A stretch of DNA of 64,000 nucleotides from Trichoplax adhaerens (taxonomy: Eukaryota; Placozoa; Uniplacotomia; Trichoplacea; Trichoplacidae), in the NCBI RefSeq assembly GCF_000150275.1, contig NW_002060958.1, forward strand, positions 752,272 to 816,271, given 5' to 3'. The notes under the pieces were generated by a model. It ran no database searches, was not told where the DNA came from, and saw only the letters and a program-made list of their open reading frames with translations. Positions 59,351-64,000 of the stretch are shown here, in pieces. Position 1 is the first letter of the stretch. Each line of letters begins with the position of its first letter. A program made the position numbers and the translations under genes.

Positions 59351-59809
59351 TGTAAAGAAGTGGCTTAGTGTTCGCTAGCCTTGCATCTTGCAAATGAAAG
59401 AGCGCATGCGGGCTATGGCTTTTATAGTTGTTTATGTAATAGAGTTAATATGGTCTTATATTTACACCTTTATTAAATTTAGTGTTGTTTATAAAGCGAG
59501 ACTTTAATTATGATGAATAAGTACTCATATTAAGATAAGATAAACAAGTTGACTTCGGATACTATAGTAAAGCGTATAGATTTCTTTGCTATATAGAAAC
59601 CATATTCTAGAATTATGATCTGTTACGATTGTTATTGTTTACGATCCTCGCGATGTAAACAAGTAGAGTATAAAAGATAATTCTCTAGTTTCTAAAGCTA
59701 GTCCTGAATCCGGAGATCTATAGCATTGTATACAATCTCTTTCTCAGTATAGACACTAATAAACGATATTTCTAAAATCCTCTACCGAAACCGAATAACT
59801 TCGTTTACA
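59351..59809 (+). mobile_element. Solo LTR, family J
   Basis: A 459-bp element begins TGTAAAG and ends CGTTTACA, a 6-bp TGTAAA/TTTACA inverted repeat, and is flanked by exact ccagt duplications (59346-59350, 59810-59814). TATAAAAG is at 59669-59676 and AATAAA at 59758-59763, leaving a U5 of about 50 bases. Just before the TATA box lies gtttacgatcctcgcgatgtaaac, an inverted repeat (gtttac/gtaaac). Single copy here. Confidence 0.9.
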
Positions 59810-59814
59810 CCAGT

Positions 59815-61405
59815 ACTGCATATTATCGTGGTATAGTTCCAAAGTAGCTTAAGAATAAAGGTATATTAATAATTTGGTAACTGAAATAATTTCTGTAGTA
59901 GAAAGAAAATTCTTGATACTATTTTTGAGGCGCTTCATTAGAGCTGAGAGTACATCGCCAATGCGATTAATCTCTTATGTCATATAAAAATTTTAGCATC
60001 AGCCATGGTCTCCTTTATCTTTCATTACAGTTACTAAATGAAAATTCAGTGCTATCCTAATCAACACTGCGTTATGTTCCTGCAGTAATACCTTCTTATA
60101 TTTTCTTTTTTGCCAGTACAATTTATAACTGGGAAAATAAAAGCTTTAACAAGAATTTTAGACAAATCGAAGAAGATTCTAAACATTAATGATCCTAATA
60201 TCACCACAAGGTTACGGTAAACTACTGTATATATCACTCTTAAGCAAAGCCTAACCTTAACACTTTTGCAAAATTCGTCACTTTATATGGCAACCACTAA
60301 GGAATTTATTATCATTACAAATGTAGATAACATTACAAAATTGTGCAATTATCTACAATAAAGCCTAAACCATGATAGAAAACAACGGTATTATTAAGAA
60401 ATAACAAATAATGTCACCCATCAAAAATAGGATAAATACCTATCAAACGAAAGTCGCTTTCCGACACTTGTATAAATGTTATCACCGATAATACTTAACC
60501 CATCAATACAGGATTGATGCTGATTTCATTCTTACTTAAAATTATCTTGATATTCTAAATGAATTATTTATTTAAGTTTGCGATAAGTTAATTCACTACA
60601 TCCTTATAGCTTAATACCTTCAATACCACGTGAGGCTGATAAACTAATGTATTTGATATCAGATAATATTGTTAAATTTTGTTTCTCATTTAAATAACAG
60701 ATGGAGATGTAACATATAGATACAGACGTCTCTTTCAATAGAACAAGTTCAAAGCTCGGTTTTATTTCATGAACATTTTAAAATTTATCTTACGAGACAG
60801 CTATAATATTTAAAGGAAACCTACATACTACGAGCAAAATTCTTTCGCTTCTTTCGTAACTAAATACATTTTTATACATGCTAGCTAGTGCAAGTTAAAA
60901 TGAATTGTTAATAAGAATAATTCTAAGGGAAGCTTATTCAAAGTTCCATACGTCCTCTGTCAAGATATCTATTAATCACTGTGGCCTACTAGAATATCTA
61001 GATTTTTCACTGATAAAGAATTCTTCCTACTAATTTTTTAAATCTATTTTAATCTTCAAATGAGCAAATATTTCAAATTAAATATAGAAAAGAAACCTCT
61101 GAAGATATAATACGCTAGTATATTAGCCGCATTTAATCGATTAATATGAAAATTATTAACTGTTTTAGTCTCGCTATCTAGCCCTTAAGAAACAAGATAT
61201 CGGATATAAAAACAATACAACCATAAATGTTGCTGTATTTCAGTAATGATAGAAACTGTTTTTAACCTGATGGATGAAATAAATGAATCAAAGTAATGAG
61301 CATATCTTAATAATTATAGAGCAATGACAACTTGCTTCCATTTAATATCAATCCTATTATTGACTGTTATAACAAAGCTGTCATAATTAAAATAAAGGTC
61401 GTTGC
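59815..61405. other. Gene-free stretch
   Basis: About 1.6 kb with no recognised gene or repeat copy. Confidence 0.4.
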
Positions 61406-61409
61406 TGTC

Positions 61410-61985
61410 TGTAGTGATGCGCCTACGTTTGATTATAAGGATAGCTATATTTGATATAGTTTGGTTACTTTGAATAGATATTATCGTGAAGCTAATATTA
61501 GACGATTGCTAACTACTATATTAGAAATTGTTAACGACTAATAGTAGCCAGTTGACTAATCATGGTATAAGATTTATGTTGCTAGAAACACTGTAGTCGT
61601 TAAGATGCCCTTCAAAGGAAGGGCTTAGACGTTAATAGAGGAGAGATAGAGAAGAGGTCTTCTCTATCTGAGGAGTAGTGACATCTTAACTAGAATGATT
61701 TAGATTGTAGAAAATATTGATGTACTATTAGAGAAAAGTGGTTTGTTTGATGACTCATATCTGATTGTAGATTTATCAAGTTGTCATAAATGGATTTAAC
61801 TAAATGTATATAAGAACTGCAAAGATGAGCTCAAAAGGAGAAGAGACTTCACTTCGCTTTAAGCTAGGAATACTTTAGATTTCAGACTAGATTCTAGTAG
61901 CAATTAATTATTGCTCTACTATTCCTAAAACCCTGTAATAAAAACTTTTTAGAAAATACCATTTAACTAAGATAATTAATGTGAG
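61410..61985 (+). mobile_element. Family F repeat (copy 2), LTR-like
   Basis: TATATAAG at 61806-61813 and AATAAA at 61937-61942 support an LTR read on the + strand. The sequence aligns with 15796-16300. It contains two hairpins: gcccttc-aaag-gaagggc (61607-61624), at the same place as the different hairpin of copy 1, and a perfect 12-bp stem at 61644-61669. No duplicated target was found at either end, so the boundaries are approximate. Confidence 0.6.
61644..61669. repeat. Perfect 12-bp stem hairpin inside family F
   Basis: agatagagaaga (61644-61655) and tcttctctatct (61658-61669) are exact complements around a two-base loop. Copy 1 of the family has only loosely similar sequence (agaagagtagagatac) at this place, so the perfect stem is specific to this copy or has decayed in the other. 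Confidence 0.7.
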
Positions 61986-61989
61986 ACGC

Positions 61990-63655
61990 ATTTACTACAC
62001 TTTCATCACTGAATGAAATAATTTTCGTCAAACCTGATGATTTTTAATTGATAAAAAATTTCCATGACCACCCACGCATGGTTTATTTGCTTAATAATTT
62101 TTACTTCAGCGATATATTGATGGCGAATGTGTCTCTAGATGGAATAACCGAAAATATTTCGTCATTATTGCAAATCTAAAACTAGTCATTAAGCTAAAGA
62201 AGCATCTCTAAGTATTCATAACCTACTTATTTATATTCCCGGGCTAAATTTAGCTCATTGATTTCTAAAAATATACTTTCGATTTAAAATAAGAATTAGA
62301 GAGTCATTTTATCTATGAAAATATCTTATTAGTAATTAATGTGTGTTTAACTGAAGACTAGAACTTTCAAAATAATATTAATTTTTAGTTATTTTTATAT
62401 TTCTAATTATAATTTCTTAGTTTATCAATGCATGCCAACTTAATACGTGGTATTTATATCACCGTAACAAAATCTATTCTTCTAACTCTACTTAACGTGT
62501 AGACTGTAGATCTCCATTATAAATTCATATTTGTAATAAAAAACGTTAAGCTATTTGTTATAATTTTTTTTTGTTTAAATGCACCTCGCAGGTATGTGCT
62601 TAGAAATGGTATGTTTAATGGAGCTAATAGTATTTGATTTCAAGTAAGCGACTGTTCATTACCAGGCTGTATCTATACCCGTAAATTTCTTTCATAGAGT
62701 TGCAATACTATTACAGAAAACTAAGACTACGAGCCTACTATCAAGCTTGTCCTATTCATATTAACCTACAGTACGATTCTAATTTCTAACGATCTCCTAC
62801 TGCTAGGAACAGTAAGTACACTAGTCTCTCTTGAAAAAATCTGAACCTTAAATTTATTGAAAAATCAATTAATTTACAGTGAATATCAACATTAATTATT
62901 AGTCGATAAATAATATTTTACAACTATGAAGCTATCTATTTTTTCCGGAACTCTGCTCGTCATTTTATTTTTAGAATTAAGTAGCAATTAGAGAATAAGT
63001 GATCAAAAATGAAAATCATTAATGATCGTTATGTGTCTGACTTTTAGTATGCAACTACCACTAATTGTTAGATAGTTATTATTATTTATATATGACTTTG
63101 TTAATATTGATTAATATCGGTGCATCTACGTAATATTAGAATATTTATATAAGAAATATTTATTAATTTTTATTCTCAGTTCACTGAAACTAGCATAGAG
63201 ACCACTGGTACTAACGTACATCATTTATAGTCAATAAAAAAGTCTATAATCTATGTTCTGCTTTAGCTCATATTATTAGTCTGGGAAAAGTTAGTTTCCC
63301 TTACTGAGGATCCCCGAAGTAAGATGGTGATCACTTAGAACAGGAAGAGTAGCTAAACCCCAATTACGAAAGCTATTTGTGATACTATTAAAAATATGTA
63401 TAACATCATAGATATATTAATATCAACATATTCCTAAATAAGTTGTCTTATGGAAACTATGTTACCATTCCTTTGAAAAAGTTACTTGGAAACAATCACA
63501 CAAAGAACTATGTAACAACAGATTTTATTATTTATTCTCTAACGATTACTACATTATATAATAGTACAAGAAGATCTACCAGGCAAAGAAAAATTTCTTA
63601 GATCAGAAAATCTAAAAAAGAAAGGCTAACAGCAATAATATCAGAATATTTCGGA
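61990..63655. other. Gene-free stretch
   Basis: No gene or repeat copy was recognised. Confidence 0.4.
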
Positions 63656-63657
63656 CA

Positions 63658-63741
63658 ATTATTACTGATTATATTATTATTATACTGATTATATTATTAT
63701 AATTATTACTGATTATATTATTAATTATTACTGATTATATT
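63658..63741. repeat. Short tandem repeat, four copies of actgattatatt
   Basis: The 12-mer actgattatatt recurs at 63664, 63684, 63708 and 63730, separated by variable (tta)n-type spacers, giving a 20-24 base period. It is a simple-sequence array, likely variable in length. Confidence 0.85.
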
Positions 63742-63857
63742 TCTGACAATTCTCATACAATACGTCAAATTAACTAAATGGTAGCACGTCTACAAACGCA
63801 AATCGATATGACACCATTCTCTAAATACCAAAAGAGAAAAAAATAAACACGAATGAC

Positions 63858-64000
63858 TGTCACGGCACGAACCACAGTGAAGAGTAAATTGCTAGATTTA
63901 GTGTTTAACATTTATATATGGAGATAACTAATAATGACTTACAGTAAGAACTGCGGTAGTTATTATTTTGTTACAGTAAATTATGCTGTATTGTAGCAAG
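63858..64000 (+). mobile_element. Family A3 LTR start, cut by the window edge
   Basis: It starts TGTCACGGCACGAACCACAG, the family A start with its hairpin, and continues with the same sequence as the reverse complement of about 360-498 (for example ttagtgtttaacatttatata). Only the first 143 bases are inside the window, so it cannot be told whether this is a solo LTR or the 5' end of a full element. Confidence 0.82.

Noticed and set aside
1-64000. Interpretation of the TG...CA elements as DNA transposons
   Set aside because: The 5-bp duplications, TG/CA ends and consistent TATA-then-AATAAA order fit LTRs better; the terminal hairpins alone are not enough to prefer a DNA element.
1-64000. CRISPR arrays, phage or bacterial genes
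   Set aside because: No regularly spaced repeats with unique spacers, no ribosome binding site pattern and no prokaryotic genes; the content is animal-like throughout.

Overview
This looks like AT-rich nuclear DNA (roughly 70% A+T by eye) from an invertebrate or early-branching animal. The only convincing genes are eight loci of one family of seven-transmembrane receptors. Each is a single uninterrupted exon of 321-368 codons, and all eight are on the + strand. Five are intact (9297-10364, 12623-13729, 25575-26642, 45202-46167, 56633-57706). Three are broken (21306-22404, 28437-28766, 35985-37008). No intron-containing gene, rRNA, tRNA or bacterial-type operon was recognised. Compact single-exon receptor arrays in AT-rich DNA would fit a placozoan, sponge or cnidarian, but the sequence alone does not settle the phylum. 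Two 50-base runs of N (20542-20591, 38447-38496) are assembly gaps.

The receptors have the class A (rhodopsin-like) layout: N-glycosylation sequons before TM1, a TM3 cysteine paired with a C-x-x-W in extracellular loop 2, and Arg3.50 at the end of TM3. They have replaced most other class A landmarks. Asp2.50 is Gly, Ala or Cys inside a Cys/Ser-rich TM2 signature (SNAxxCSSC), the TM6 tryptophan is lost, and NPxxY is replaced by HPx(4)F-T-A-P-I-K-E-E-I. They are best described as a divergent, lineage-specific, orphan class A-like family. A chemosensory role is inference from the array layout only.

Between the genes lies a dense set of short elements, most of them solo LTRs. They begin TG and end CA and carry a TATA box followed by AATAAA. 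Twelve have exact 5-bp target-site duplications, counting one provisional element (11124-11790); a thirteenth matches at 4 of 5. No gag, pol or envelope reading frame is present, so the autonomous partners lie elsewhere or are gone. I use arbitrary letters for families: A (about 440-510 bp), B (about 630 bp), D (about 470-565 bp), E, F, G and several single-copy ones (H, J, L, M, O). Element C (1304 bp at 40607-41910) is a different, unclassified repeat. Nesting gives relative ages: A1 inside B (8312-8753) and C inside B (40607-41910).

Layout: 1-9.2 kb is LTR debris. 9.3-13.7 kb holds receptors 1 and 2. 14.4-21.2 kb holds LTRs and a long blank. 21.3-28.8 kb holds receptor 3 (dead), receptor 4 (intact) and receptor 5 (fragment). 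29.6-35.0 kb is an LTR cluster with a 30-bp minisatellite. 36-37 kb is receptor 6 (frameshifted). 38.7-42.4 kb is an LTR cluster with an inverted pair of B LTRs. 45.2-46.2 kb is receptor 7. 46.3-56.6 kb is mostly blank with a few LTRs. 56.6-57.7 kb is receptor 8. 58.7-64 kb is more LTRs. The whole reads as a birth-and-death receptor array in which transposable elements have killed at least one member and are implicated in the loss of a second.
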